Assembly: GCA_035578175.1 (NCBI GenBank)
Contig: JAQMRL010000004.1
Location: forward strand, 39,206,901-39,270,900
Source of the DNA: Catonia carolina
Lineage: Eukaryota; Arthropoda; Insecta; Hemiptera; Achilidae
Length of the DNA: 64,000 bases
Direction of reading: 5' to 3'
The stretch's first letter is position 1, and each line of letters opens with the position of its first letter. Below, in pieces: positions 45,729-57,589 of this stretch. Below the pieces are notes generated by a model, which was not told the DNA's origin, did no database searches, and saw nothing but the letters and a program-made list of their open reading frames with translations. The position numbers and the translations under genes were made by a program.

Positions 45729-45924
45729 CTGACTGCATTGGTGTAGTTGGTAACGTGCTTGTCTCTCATCATGCGGTCATGGGTTCAAATTCCACTCAGG
45801 CACGGCATATTTTCATACGTTACAAAAAAAAATCATTCCATCCTCACACAGTTACACCCCAACGTCGTCACTTATGACCGTTGCAGTTGATACGACATTA
45901 AATAAATAAAATAAAAAAAAAAAA
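45729..45924 (+). repeat. Chimeric SINE: SINE-A head, SINE-B tail
   Basis: The head matches SINE-A (GCATTGGTGTAGTTGGTAAC, GGTTCAAATTCC, GGCATATTTTCATACGTTAC). The tail instead reads CTTATGACCGTTGCAGTTGA and TACGACATTAAATAAATAAA, like the SINE-B tail at 36390-36420. TSD ATACTTG at 45722-45728 and 45925-45931. Confidence 0.82.
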
Positions 45925-46544
45925 ATACTTGGTTGCCTAAATAGCTTTGTTGGTAATCAGCTGATTACTATGGCAATGTCCCAGGTTTCTTAATTACCTA
46001 AGCAATTAATGCAACTAAAGAAATACAAAATCACGCTCTTGAAACTAGTCGAATAATGGAAAGATTGGTTAAGATAGAGGCCACTGTAGTTGAGACATTT
46101 TAGCTAGGAACCTTCCGAAAATAAAGTACATAAAATTTTGAATAGCATATTATTAAATGTATTGTAAAAATTATAAAGTTTTATCTTATAATACAGTAAT
46201 TCCTTTATTTTGTTACTGTTTATAAAATGTAATACAATGCTCAAAAGTATACAATCAAGTAAAGTTTTTATTATAAAAATCTGATACCTACAACGTTAGC
46301 TGCCCATACTGTAAATATTGACTAACTTGTTAATTTAAATGTGGTTAATGACCGTAAATAAATATTTATCCCTAAAAGGTGCCAAAAGATCTCAAAGAAA
46401 TAAACCAAAAGTTAGAGCTTTTGAAGGCTTTAATTATGTAAAGAAACAATCAAACAAGCCAGAAAATATTTATTGATAGAAATACTTTTTAGTAAAGTTA
46501 ATATAATTATGGAAGGTTAATTATATGAATATTACTTGTTTGAA

Positions 46545-46670
46545 ATAGTATGAAGGCTTAATTTTTAAAAAATCATGAAGGTTATTTTGTATTGTTTACA
46601 ATTGTTTAACAATATGGAAAATATGTTCTAATGCATTTAAATGTTGTTTTTTTCTTTCTTAGTGTAATAA
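46545..46670. repeat. Left member of a ~125-bp direct repeat
   Basis: AGTATGAAGGCTTAATTT through TTTTTTTCTTTCTTAGTGTA is repeated, diverged, at 49706-49828. The two lie directly outside the CCCCACTAAT inverted pair at 46681 and 49690. Confidence 0.75.
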
Positions 46671-46769
46671 AATACATAGAAACCCCACTAATCCAAACGG
46701 ATTTCTAAATTTTTTAATGTAATTAAAACTAGAAAACCAACATAACAAAGTTCTTAATACAAAATATAC

Positions 46770-46890
46770 TTACCCTGGCTTCAATGCTGTGGTCCTGGGT
46801 TTAATTCTCACTCAGGTCTGGCATTTTTTGTATGTATATCACTTTATGTTATTATTTATGCACCACCCAAGGTTTATGTCGGAGTCATCA
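46770..46890 (+). repeat. Degenerate SINE-A-like fragment
   Basis: GTGGTCCTGGGTTTAATTCT, CACTCAGGTCTGGCATTTTT resembles the B-box part of SINE-A; the rest is decayed. Confidence 0.55.
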
Positions 46891-47837
46891 CTCAATAAGA
46901 AAAAAGTTTAGTAGTAATTAAAAAAATTAATAAATGTTTGCTACTGCTTGGCTGTATAAAATCACCAATTGTTTGCTGTTGTATTGTCGAAAAACTTGAT
47001 GATGATGCAATATTTTTCCAGTTTCTCGGAAACATGACGTCTGAGTGCGTTGTGTTGCTCATATAATGCAGTTTAATTTCCAATGCTTTTGCTGCTTGTG
47101 TATGTGAAATAATCCCTGCTCCTTGTTACAGTTCAACCGAAATAAGTATGAATGCGTATGAGTTGTGCTCCTTTTCTACCCATACTGTTGACAGTAATAT
47201 TGAACTAGGTGTGCAAAAGCTTTAGTTATTTTTAATATCGCCTTATAAATACTGTGTTGTAAAAAAACCATAACGTATAAGTAATGGAGTTTATGTTGCA
47301 AACATGAAACATTTCCTTTTTGTTATTCCAATTTAAACCTTTACAAAGTTTGCTGAAATTCTCCATGTTTACTTTGTATTCTTACGCACTGAATTCACTA
47401 AACTATTTTACTGTTAAGTAGGCTACTATATCCTGAAATTAATAAAACATTTAACCCAAATACCGCTAGGAAATATGTAGTATTCAATGATATGCTACCG
47501 AACCAAACACATACAGTGGACTGAATAGAATGTCCATTATTTACAAGGTTCAAAGACATTTCCAGTAACCCAGTAGTGTAAATGCTGAGAATGTGGTAGT
47601 AAAATGACGCAAGTGCAGAAAAATTATCTCGTCTCTTTCCTCATACATCGCATTCATTCTAAACGTAGCTGAACTGTATATATTCATCCATTTCTTTTAA
47701 ACTTTTTCTGTAGTTCAACATAAAATAAGGAAACCATTTTTTCATCTTGAAACTGACGTTCATCGTTAGATCCCTCCCTGGCAGGCTCTTGCTTGGTACC
47801 AACATACTAAAGTTGAATTACTATTCTACATGTTTTA

Positions 47838-48785
47838 CGAGGTCTGTTCAAAAAATAACTGAACCTTTTGAATTACGCGCTAATGGGTATATTTAGTGAC
47901 ATGCGGTTGGCAGCACACTGTTTTACTTCATTTCTTTTGTAAACACATGTTCTTAGATTATTGATACCTCATTTAATTTTAGTGTTGTTGTGCTTTTAGT
48001 ACGACGTGTTTAAGTGCTAGTGACGATTTTTGTAATGTGAAATTTTTGCCAACCCATTGTGAAGTTGCACTTTTGTCTCAATGTCGTAGCCGTAAACCCA
48101 GGTTTCGTCTTTTGTTATGATCCTTTGCGTGAATGTTGCATCATCATTGGCTTGTTCAAGAAGTTGCCGACAAACGTCCACATGATGTTCTTTTTGCTGT
48201 TCGGTCATCAAAAGGGAACAAACTAGGCTGCAACTCGATGCAGATTCAATTTTTCAGTCAAAATTTCATGGCACGATCCAATTGAGACGCCAACTGTTTC
48301 TGAAAGTTCTCTGAACTTTCAGAAGTCAATCGGTGATTAGCACGCACTAGATCATGGATTTTCCTAACGTGTGGGTGTCGTCAGTTAAAGTCAAAGGGCT
48401 TGCTGGTTGAGGGTCATCTTTAATTGAATGGCGACCACTTTTAAACGGAGAAAAACCATTCAAAACATTGCGATAACTCAGAAAATTATCTCCATGACCT
48501 TGTTTCAAAAGTTGAAATGTTTCTGTGAAAGTTTTCCGCAGTTTCACGCAAAATTCACGTTGCATCTTTGCTCCCGAATATTGCACGTTACAAAAATCGT
48601 CACTAGCACTTAAACACGTCGTACTGAAAACACAACAACACAAAAATTAAATGAGATATCAACAATCCAAGAACATGTGTTTACAAAAGAAATGATGTAG
48701 AACAGTGTGCTGCCAACCGCACGTCGCCAAATAACCCCGTTACCGCATAATTCAGAAAGTTCGGTTATTTTTTGAACAGACCTCG
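47838..48785 (-). mobile_element. Fold-back mariner with two inverted 5' ends
   Basis: 948 bp between TA dinucleotides. Both arms (~200 bp) are the 5' end of the same mariner: CGAGGTCTGTTCAAAAAATA, then TGCGGTTGGCAGCACACTG, TCTTTTGTAAACACATGTTC and AGTACGACGTGTTTAAGTGC. Between them, on the minus strand, the transposase N-terminus and first catalytic motif remain. The C-terminus and 3' end are replaced by the second 5' arm, with a junction near 48040. Confidence 0.88.
48017..48643 (-). pseudogene. Mariner transposase remnant (N-terminal half)
   Basis: The minus strand gives REFCVKLRKTFTETFQLLKQ and FKSGRHSIKDDPQPASPLT (first DNA-binding region), then after breaks EQQKEHHVDVCRQLLEQAND and IITKDETWVYGYDIETKVQ with the first catalytic Asp (Gly before it changed to Lys). 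It ends at the fold-back junction, so the second and third Asp are absent. Confidence 0.88.
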
Positions 48786-48798
48786 TAGTTTCATTTAA

Positions 48799-49551
48799 CA
48801 GGTTGACTCCCATGAGACAATATTATACATCTCACGTAATAGTGTTTTTAATTGAATCGTGAGACGTATTGGATGCTTGTTTGCATTACATCATATACTG
48901 AGCTGTTAGAAATAAGTTCAAAAACATTTCCACAGTCATAGTTTGTGATTTACTTGATCCGATTAAGTTAAAAAATGAGTCGGTGGAACTTGACCGCGTA
49001 TTATTACTTTTATATAATATTACTATTATTATATTTTATTACTGCATTATTAATCATTTTTTAATAATATTATATAATGAAAAATTATTTTATCTTTTAA
49101 TTTTTTATGATTTTCATATTACAATATTTTTTGCGTTGTAAAAGTTGACTCTGGTCGGTGCCTCCATGAAGACAACTGGTACTCAAGTTTATTACTTGTC
49201 GAACAACTGCTTGATAGAGAGATGCATCATTGATATTTATGTAGTTTTATTGAAAAACAGCCCAAAGTAAATTATTTAAAAAATTTATTTTATAAAAATA
49301 CAAATAAAATTTCAGTGAGACACACATCAGTCTTTCACAGTAAATTTGATTTTTTACTTTTAAGTACTGATCAGTCCTCATCTGAAAAATACAGCGCCAA
49401 AAAAATTTAAGCCTCACAATACTCTAGACTTTAATGAAAATTAATTAAGAAAAGCATAGGAACCATTTATGGTTCTTTTGTTTTTTCCATAAGTCCCATA
49501 AGTATGGGTTTTTTAAGAAAAATTGCAAAAATTGCCTTGGGAGTCAACCTG
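48799..49551. mobile_element. TTAA-flanked TIR element (piggyBac-like MITE)
   Basis: Ends CAGGTTGACTCCCA and its complement TGGGAGTCAACCTG. TTAA precedes the left end (48795-48798) and TTAG follows the right (49552-49555). 753 bp, AT-rich, no transposase. The TTAA target suggests piggyBac mobilisation; one flank has mutated. Confidence 0.72.
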
Positions 49552-49705
49552 TTAGTTATACAGTTGGTCAACACCATTTTAATAATTTGTGTCTGATATT
49601 TAATTTAGCCATCTTTGGGTAATTTTTTATTATGTACATTCTCTTAGATAATCTGAACGTGACAAAATCTGAACAGCCCCAGCCCAATTAGTGGGGTTAT
49701 TATAT

Positions 49706-49828
49706 AGTATGAAGGCTTAATTTGAAAAAAATTGGGAAGATTATATTGTATAGTTTACAAGTGACTAACAATATAATGAACATGTTCTCTAACGCATTTA
49801 AGTGTTTTTTCTTCTTTGTATATAATAT
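49706..49828. repeat. Right member of the ~125-bp direct repeat
   Basis: AGTATGAAGGCTTAATTTGA, AACATGTTCTCTAACGCATTTAAG (in parts) and CTTCTTTGTATATAATATA match 46545-46670 with substitutions. Confidence 0.75.
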
Positions 49829-52228
49829 ATTTAATAATACATTATGGATAATAAAGTGATAGTGCTAAAACCTTCATACTAAATTTAAATTGTAATATTT
49901 TTATGTATTTTTTTAAATTTTTGATGTATGTATATGTATACAAACCTTCCTACGATAATAAAATAAATATTTAAACTATTTAATTGTTACCACCTTTTTT
50001 AATACCATTTTAATATCTGTATTATTAAAATCGTTGTTGTTTTTGTGAGTTTTTTATTTTGTATTTTTGAGAATTAAAGTTAATTACCATACAATTTTTA
50101 CCATTATTTATAGTATTCCGTAATTTTAAAAAATGTAATAAAAGAAAAAAAATTATTTTATTTTAAGTTAGAATTAATAAATGTATATTATTGCTATTAC
50201 AGTTATTTATCAATCTTAGTAAATTATTAATAAAATTTTTCCTATGAAGTTTTGTGTCTTTCTTTACTACCCAGAATAATCAACCACACACTTGAAAACA
50301 TCTGATATCATTGAAGCAAAATATCTTATTCAAGACAATTAGTTATGTAAATGTATATATATGTATATATACATCCCGCTAACAATTCTGCGTCCTTTCA
50401 AAATGTGTGCATTTCGCACATCGCTTATTTGAAGAGTATATTCAACTTTGATGAGAGTATATAGGGTATTTGTTACACTTACACCCTGAGTTTTGGTATT
50501 GGTTTGTCCAGATATTGAAAATTGAGATTTTTTAAATTTTATTCACTGTGCTATCAATTCAGACTCCTTTTGAACTGGAGTAATTTCGCGTCCAGCATCG
50601 TTCCCGCTATTATGACTCATAGCCTGCAACAGTGTAAACGATGTTGCCATGTCGTACCGGCACATGTACGGTAGCATTTGCCACTTCTACGTGTTGTACT
50701 ACTGATTGTAGTTAGATATTCTCATTTCATATTCTCATCAAGCCTTGCTTCTATCTAGGTTTATATTTCCATCTTTCAGTGACTGAATCAAAATGATTTT
50801 ATAAATTTTAAAAAAGTACAATGGCTAGTAAAATTTCTACAACCTTTGAAATGCAGTCCGGTCCAGCCATAGTTTGTATTTTTATTCTTGCTCCTCAAGT
50901 AATGGGAATCTTTGATTTTCATCAAAGTATACATTACATTAATACTTCTTCTCGTATCCAGCTGTTTTGTACACGTTGAAGTTTATCCTTTAACAGGCCA
51001 TTTCCAAGTTTATTTTTCGTCTAAAAACTTTCAGTCATAGTCTTCCAAACCCTGATATTTTTCTCTGCTCAGATATTTTTTTCTTTTAAATTATTCAGTG
51101 TTATAAAAGTCATGGTGGCCACTTTTTGTTGACATCCTTTTGGTTTTTAGTATTTTATTTACAACCAACCACCCAATCTGGGAATCATTATCACAAATAA
51201 TGAAATAAATAAACCTTAATGTCACGTAAAATAATGTCTATTATATATGACAATTCAAAATGCTTGAGATAAGGAACTGGAAGGTTATACTATTGCACAG
51301 AAGACAAAAAGGAGACGACAAGGCATTCACTTGGAGAGGCCAAGAAAAACTATGCGAAAACCTTGACCAGGACAGCCAAACATTATGCTAGGACTAACTG
51401 ATTACAAACGAATTCTTAATAGTGTACAGTGTCCATATTCATTATTCAACTTCATAGTTGTTCATTAAATGTTCAGCATTATAATTGACAAAAAACCAGA
51501 TAAAAAATAATTATATGACGGAACAATTTGAACATTATGTGATACTTTTACACATACATTTGAATAAATTTAACTGTGACTAAATTAAAAACAAATCCCA
51601 CAAATAGACAAAACACCTTATATACTCGAGTAACCTCCGTCCTCGAATAAGCCTCGCACCACGATTTTATGGACCGAAAATCAAAAAACAAATAACTCGT
51701 GTATCACCTAATATGATAGAAAAAATCAACTAGACACCCGATGCAGAATATGAAGTATTTATTCAGTCTTGTTTAAGCTACAATAATAATTAGGTAATTA
51801 GTATTACAATATTACATTAACAATTACCTATTCATTTGAGAATAGGTAGGGCGTAGATATAATGTCAGCATATACAGCTTACAGAATCGGATACTCGATT
51901 CTGTAAAACAAAAAGAAGATACCATCTTAAAAATATAGTTTCAACAGGCATATAGATAGGTCTACCTGTTTTAGTATGATAACTTTTATTGATTAGCTTT
52001 TTTTAAATTATAAGGAGTAAGCGTTTAGTAGGGCTACTTATTACATGTTATTCCGGACTTTCATGACACTTATCGTCTGTAGAAGAGTTGGCTCCACGTC
52101 GCTCTGCCAAAGGTGATCATATCAGCGATTCCGTTAGATATTCCGCATTTTTAAAAACTCTTCTGCACTATTCGCCGGAAATTTCATTCCAAGCATCTTT
52201 TATCCAAACACAAATCTGGTAAAAGATC
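49829..52228. other. AT-rich intergenic DNA, no gene seen
   Basis: No supported coding region. 51620-51670 carries several CGAGTAAC/CGAATAAG motifs (ATACTCGAGTAACCTCC...) that recur in reverse sense near 52600-52630, perhaps ends of a DNA element of ~1 kb. I cannot define its borders. Confidence 0.4.
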
Positions 52229-52397
52229 AGCCAGCCGCATTGGCGTATTTGGTAACGTGCTCGCCTCTCATCATGCGGTCTTGGGTTCGAATCCCACTCA
52301 GGCACGGCATATTTTCATACGTTACAAAAAAATAATTTTATCCATCACCGTCTGCATTACAGTAATTGCAGAACAGCCAGACGGTAAACCACAAAAA
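52229..52397 (+). repeat. SINE-A with 11-bp TSD
   Basis: Well-preserved copy: GCCGCATTGGCGTATTTGG, GGTTCGAATCCCACTCAGG and the GGCATATTTTCATACGTTAC body. Flanks GGTAAAAGATC (52218-52228) and GGTAAAATATC (52398-52408). Confidence 0.92.
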
Positions 52398-52710
52398 GGT
52401 AAAATATCTGGGGGCTTGATTCTTACGTAATTTTTTTCTGCCATCCATTTAGTGTATTGTTTATTTTAATGCAGTTTTGAAAGGTTTATTAATGCATACA
52501 TCGTTACATCTCCCCACTGCTATCTTGAATTTGGTTCCATGAAACCGTTTCAGTACTCACTTCTACATAAATAGGTACTAAAAACACAGAATAAATTACC
52601 GCGTTCGAGTAACAACCGCACACTAGTTATTTCTTCTCCAATCCACAAAAAAAAGTGTAGGGAAGTACTGCAATAAATACGGTAAGTAACAGAAACTAAA
52701 CATTAGGACT

Positions 52711-52818
52711 ACATATTAAATAACAAAGAATTATAAAAAACCAATCAATAGAATCAATAAAATTTGAATAGGCCTACACATTAAATAACAAAGAATTATA
52801 AAAAACCAATCAATAGAA
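52711..52818. repeat. ~65-bp direct tandem duplication
   Basis: ATTAAATAACAAAGAATTAT followed by AAAAAACCAATCAATAGAA occurs at 52715 and 52780 with almost no change. Confidence 0.92.
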
Positions 52819-53502
52819 ACAAACATAATAAAAATAAAAATATTTAATTACATATAATTATTTTAAAAATTATTATCATACTATTATAAAATTTCTATGG
52901 CGTTAAGAATTACCAAAAACTTACTATAAACAAGTACACTCGGACGACGCAGTTAAATCATGTGTTTCATAAATTGATTACAGTGGATACTAAAAAATTC
53001 TTGGATATTATAAAATTGTTTTCTAGAACAAACTGTGTTTAATTTTAAAACTGAGACGAAACATCTTCCAAATGATTCGGTAGGTTGTTATAAATTTTGA
53101 CAGAGGCATAAACGGTGCTTTTTCGTATCCGGTAGTTCTGCATTGGATAATAGGTACTAAAATAATTTTTGTGTCTTATCGGGTACGAATGGATAGCTTT
53201 ATTTTTCAAGAATAAATGCTCGTTCTTCTTCAGAAATAATGCACTCTCATTTATAATTTAAATGCATGAGAACGTTGGTACATCTATTTTTTAAAAAAGG
53301 TTGTAAGAATCATGTCGTTAGCTATCTAAGATGGCCCTAACAGCACGTTTCTGCATACAGAAGGCGGCACCTGTTTTACTTAGAGATCCCCAAGACGTAA
53401 TGTTGTATTTTAAATGTGAGAATTTGTAAACATAAAAAATACTCAAAGGTATTGGTACGCTCAATACCTTATTTTAAGCGTTTTAGGGCGTAGCAGTAGG
53501 AT

Positions 53503-54643
53503 TTATCTATTTTGATTTTCTAAACATTTGCAAGAGTAGTAAAGTAACATTCAGCAAAAACAAAAAGTTGTTTTAAAAAAACAACTTTTGTTTTACAAAA
53601 AGTTGAACACTAGACTGGCTGCATACTTCTGTATGAAAGGTCATAGGTTCGATTCCTCATGAATTGTTACACGTTTAACACATAGTAGTCACTATGACCG
53701 AAGTATTATTTTTTTTAACAAATAAAAAAATTAAAAAGTTTTTAAAATCACGACTGTTTCTTAGGTAACAAAAAATATTTCATTTAAATATTTTATTTTG
53801 ACTGATGAACACGAACGTTACATGTAATTGCAATATCTTTTAATTTTATAAACTTTTGGAAAGAATTTCACAATCTATAAAAATATGTCTACAATTTCAT
53901 TCTTAAATAGAATCTTGTTATGAGGATGACATCATTCTCTGGCCTGGTTTAACCTGGGTTGGTCAACCCTAGTCTTATATTTCCATACCGGCCATCTGCC
54001 ATCAAACTGCCATCCAATGCCAAGAAGAACGAAGAGGACTCCAGGATGGACGCATTGGAGAGAAGAGTGCGAGGTCAAGAGAGAAGAGGGAGGAAATATT
54101 AGTACTAGTGTTGACAATCATCCTGTGGTTTTATTCCAGGAGGGGGATGATGTTACCTTCTAGCAAGATTATAACAAAGAATAAGCTTATAAATTGGACA
54201 AAGTGAAAATAAAAAAATCTGGTGTGAAATACACACAACTTTCTCTTGCCAATGCAAATAATTAACAATAAACCTAACATTAGAAATAAACAAAAAACTT
54301 ACCTCAGTAAACATAACCTAATTTTAATCATATATGAAAGACGCAAAATGAAAATCAACCTCAGTTTGGCTTAGAAATACGGAAAATCGCTCTTTCATGC
54401 TAAACTAGGCTCTGTAAAGAAAAATGCTCTAAATAAAAGTTGTAGATCTTTTAATTTCCTATAAATTTTACTGTATACATTTTTGTCGTAAAATGCATAC
54501 TAATTCTAAATTTAAAAAAAATCGATTTTTCACGTTTTCGTGAGAAAAAAAAACAGAAAATCGCTAATTACCGCTAAACTAAACGTTATACAAAAAAAAG
54601 TTTGAAATAAAAGTTGTAGGATTTTAAATTCTCTACATTTATT
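53503..54643. repeat. 1.1-kb direct duplication, copy 1
   Basis: It shares with 55176-56282, in order, TCTATTTTGATTTTCTAAAC, a tRNA-like piece (GGTCATAGGTTCGATTCC), ACATAGTAGTCACTATGACC, the GGCCATCTGCCATCAAACTG block, GGAGGGGGATGATGTTACC and the start of a GCCCTA-family element. Copy 1 lacks about 10 bp of the tRNA-like part. The 61-aa minus-strand frame in each copy has no recognised domain. Confidence 0.9.
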
Positions 54644-55115
54644 ATTATATAAATTTTTGAGCTAAAATGCATATTAAAGCCGTAATCTTAAAAAAAAACA
54701 ATTTCTTTACGTAAAACCAGCCTCACCAAGAATTTCAGCAAACATGGCGCCTACTCTATCTTGTAGAGCATAAAAAATTTAGTAAACCAGGCGATTTTTA
54801 AAAAAATCGTAGGACCAGTTTTTGAGAAAACGCAAAAAAGCAAAAAATTACACGAATAAACTACTAGTCTACTTCCGGTTGACCGATTTTGATGAAAATG
54901 TTCGTGTCGGGTGGTATCTAACTTAAGTTTCGAGTTTCAAGTTCGTACGATGTTCCGTTCTTGAGATATTCTGTTCAACAAACACACAGACCAATCGCTA
55001 AAAACATGTTTTTTGAATTCAGGTTTGAAAACGTATAGTTCTGGTGAAAACTAGATTTCAAAAAATCGACGTGAAAACAATTCTTTCCTTCCTTTATATT
55101 CATACAGGCAAGAGA
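54205..55115 (-). repeat. GCCCTA-family element, most complete copy
   Basis: Both ends carry the inverted motif ACTTTCTCTTGCC / GGCAAGAGAAAGT. Inside are two related AAACAGAAAATCGCTAATTA-type blocks, GAAAATGTTCGTGTCGG, a CACACAGACCAATCGCTAA site and TTCTTTCCTTCC. It is probably a non-autonomous DNA element of ~0.9 kb. The target duplication was not resolved. Confidence 0.7.
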
Positions 55116-55175
55116 AAGTAAAAAAATCCTTCCTACAGAATTTAATACGGCAGGGAAGATTTTTTTTCTGTTCTT

Positions 55176-56282
55176 ATATCTATTTTGATTTTCTAAACAT
55201 TTGCAAGAGTTGTAAAGCAACATTGAGCAAAACCAATAAGTTGTTAGAACACCAGACTGGCTGCATACTGCCATGTGAAAGGTCATAGGTTCGATTCCTG
55301 ACTATGGTCATGAATTGTTACACGTTTAACACATAGTAGTCACTATGACCGAAGTATTATTTTTTTTAAATAAAGAAATTAACAAAAGGTTTTTAAAATC
55401 ACGACTGTTTCTTAGGTAACAAAAAATATTTCATTTAAATATTTTATTTTGACTGATGAACACGAATGTTAAATGTTATTGCAATATTTTTTAATTTTAT
55501 AAACTTTTGGAAAGAATTTCACAATCTATAAAAAATATATCTACAACTTCATTCTTAAATAGAATCTTGTTATGAGGATGACATCATTCTCTGGCCTGGT
55601 TTAACCTGGTTTGGTCAACCCTAGTCTCATATTTCCATACTGGCCATCTGCCATCAAACTGCCATCCAATGCCAAGAAGAACGAAGAGGACTCCAGGATG
55701 GACGCATTGGAGAGAAGAGTGCGAGGTCAAGAGAGAAGAGGGAGGAAATATTAGTACTAGTGTTGACAATCATCCAGTGGTTTTATTCCAGGAGGGGGAT
55801 GATGTTACCTTCTAGCAAGATTATAAATTGGACGAAGTGAAAATAAAAAAAATCTGGTGTGAAACACTCAGACGACTTTCTCTTGCCAATGCAAATAATT
55901 AACAATATAATGTAATATTCATCATAAAAACATAAGAAATAAACAGAAACCTAACCTCAAAAAACATAACCTTATTTTAATCATGAGTGAAAGACGCAAA
56001 ATGAAAATCAACTTCAGTTTGGCTTAAAAATACGGAAAATCACTTTCACTCTAAACTAGGCTCAGTATAGAAAAATGCTTTAAATGAGTTTTAGATTTTT
56101 TTATTTTCTATAAATTACATTATACACTTTTGTCGTAAATGCATATTAAGGCCGAAATCTTAAAAAAATTCGAATTTTCACACGTTTTCGTGAGATAAAA
56201 AACAGAAAATTGCTAATTACCGCTAAACTAAGCGTTATACAAAAAAATGTTTGAAATAAAAGTTGTAGAATTTTAAATTCTC
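55176..56282. repeat. 1.1-kb direct duplication, copy 2
   Basis: Second copy of 53503-54643, same orientation, about 1.67 kb downstream. Its tRNA-like segment is more complete (GATTCCTGACTATGGTCATG). It ends within the GCCCTA family at TTTTAAATTCTC. Confidence 0.9.
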
Positions 56283-56342
56283 AATAGTTCAATAATAAAT
56301 TCAATAGTAGATTTTATAGCAGACAAGTTCTTTAATACGCCT

Positions 56343-56940
56343 GTTCCTTGATATTTTGCTACCCAACATTAATCTAAAAAATTTGTAACTGACTTGTTAC
56401 AGGAGATTTTGATATATTGTCATTAATGGAGATATTCTTAGTTTGTTTACTAATTTCCTTACGACCAGTGAAGCACTTGGCCACAGTTTTGTCTGAGTTG
56501 ATAACCAGATTATTTTTTGGATCCAGTCTGCAAGCTTATTTCAAGCTTCTTTAGTCTTAAACCTTGTTCACAGTTTTCATGTTCGAGAGATATTGTCACA
56601 TCATCAGCAAATAATATAACAATGAATGGGGTAAGAAAATCAGCGACATCGTTAATAAAAATTAGAAATAGCAAGGGTCCTAAAATGCTATCTCGTTGAA
56701 CTCCAACTTGTAGAAAATTAAATCTGTATTTTGTTTTAAATTTGCTGTGATTGGATGAAAATTCGACGGATTGTTCCCTGTCAGTGAGATAAGATATGAT
56801 CCAATCAATAGCACCTCCAATCTCTAATACCATACACCTCAATTTTTTTATGGTTAAATCGTACGGGACAAGGTCAAAAGCTTTACATAAATCAAAAAAT
56901 AAATAAAATGGGATTTTTTGCTATCGATTAATTTCACTAA
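56343..56940 (-). pseudogene. Non-LTR reverse transcriptase core fragment
   Basis: Minus strand: DLCKAFDLVPYDLTIKKL, EIGGAIDWIISYLTDREQSV, QVGVQRDSILGPLLFLIFIN and VILFADDVTISLEHENC. FADD is the catalytic YADD/FADD box of the reverse transcriptase, and the GPLLFLIFINDV segment is typical of Jockey/CR1-type LINEs. A stop follows QTGSKK. Both ends are truncated. Confidence 0.92.
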
Positions 56941-57218
56941 GTTTCTTCAGTACCGGGATATTACAGTCTCTGTTAACCTACACTTTCGGAACCAGTGTTG
57001 GGCATTTGCGAGTGTACTGAATTTACTTAAAAAATCGACTAATCTACTCTCTTATCAATTTATTATCATTTGTAAAAATTTTTCGCAGTTTTGTAAAAAT
57101 TTTCTCGATGTGGGTAGTCTTTAATTTATCAATTTAAATTTACTCGCCTAAATGACGAATAAACTGCATGTTCTGATTGTCAGTGGCAACTGTCTAATAA
57201 AATAATAATACTGTAAGG

Positions 57219-57589
57219 AGTTGCACATAACAGGCAGGTGGAGTGTTAAATTATTTGCACTCGACTTGCTTGTTCCAGGGCTAAAAAAATTTAGTTCTGT
57301 TTTTATCACATGATAAGCCAAACATATGACTGAAGTATTTAAGAACAGAAGAGGTACAAGTGTAAAAGATACTTGTCAGAGTTATCTCCTTTGAGAGTAA
57401 TGAATTTCATTATGCAGCCAGACCCTGTGGTGAATAACGTGAGGTGTGTCATTTGCAGGGTGGAAAATAGGTGCTATTCATAAAGCCTGGCATGCTGATA
57501 AGCATATTTTTCAACTCGGTGAGGAAGGCAATTGTAAACCACTTTACTTCTTGTTTTACTTAGCGTAACCTCTAGAAGTTCAAACCAGG
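57219..57589 (+). repeat. R395 retroposon, 3'-truncated but with TSD
   Basis: It starts near TTGCACATAACAGGC and stops at TTCAAACCAGG, lacking the final hairpin and (CAA)n. ACTGTAAGG (57210-57218) and ACTGTAAAG (57590-57598) flank it as a probable 9-bp target duplication. Confidence 0.82.

Larger units (their letters stand above)
46676..49703. mobile_element. Candidate ~3-kb element bounded by AACCCCACTAAT
   Basis: AACCCCACTAATCC at 46680 and its complement AATTAGTGGGGTT at 49685-49697 form a short inverted pair, extended by similar A-rich bases outside. The interior holds a SINE scrap, a fold-back mariner and a TTAA-flanked element, with no own coding region recognised. Boundaries and nature are uncertain. 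Confidence 0.4.

Noticed and set aside
53932..54117. Conserved 61-aa minus-strand ORF found twice (also 55584-55769)
   Set aside because: Conservation is explained by the recent 1.1-kb duplication; no domain, and the opposite strand is equally open in parts.
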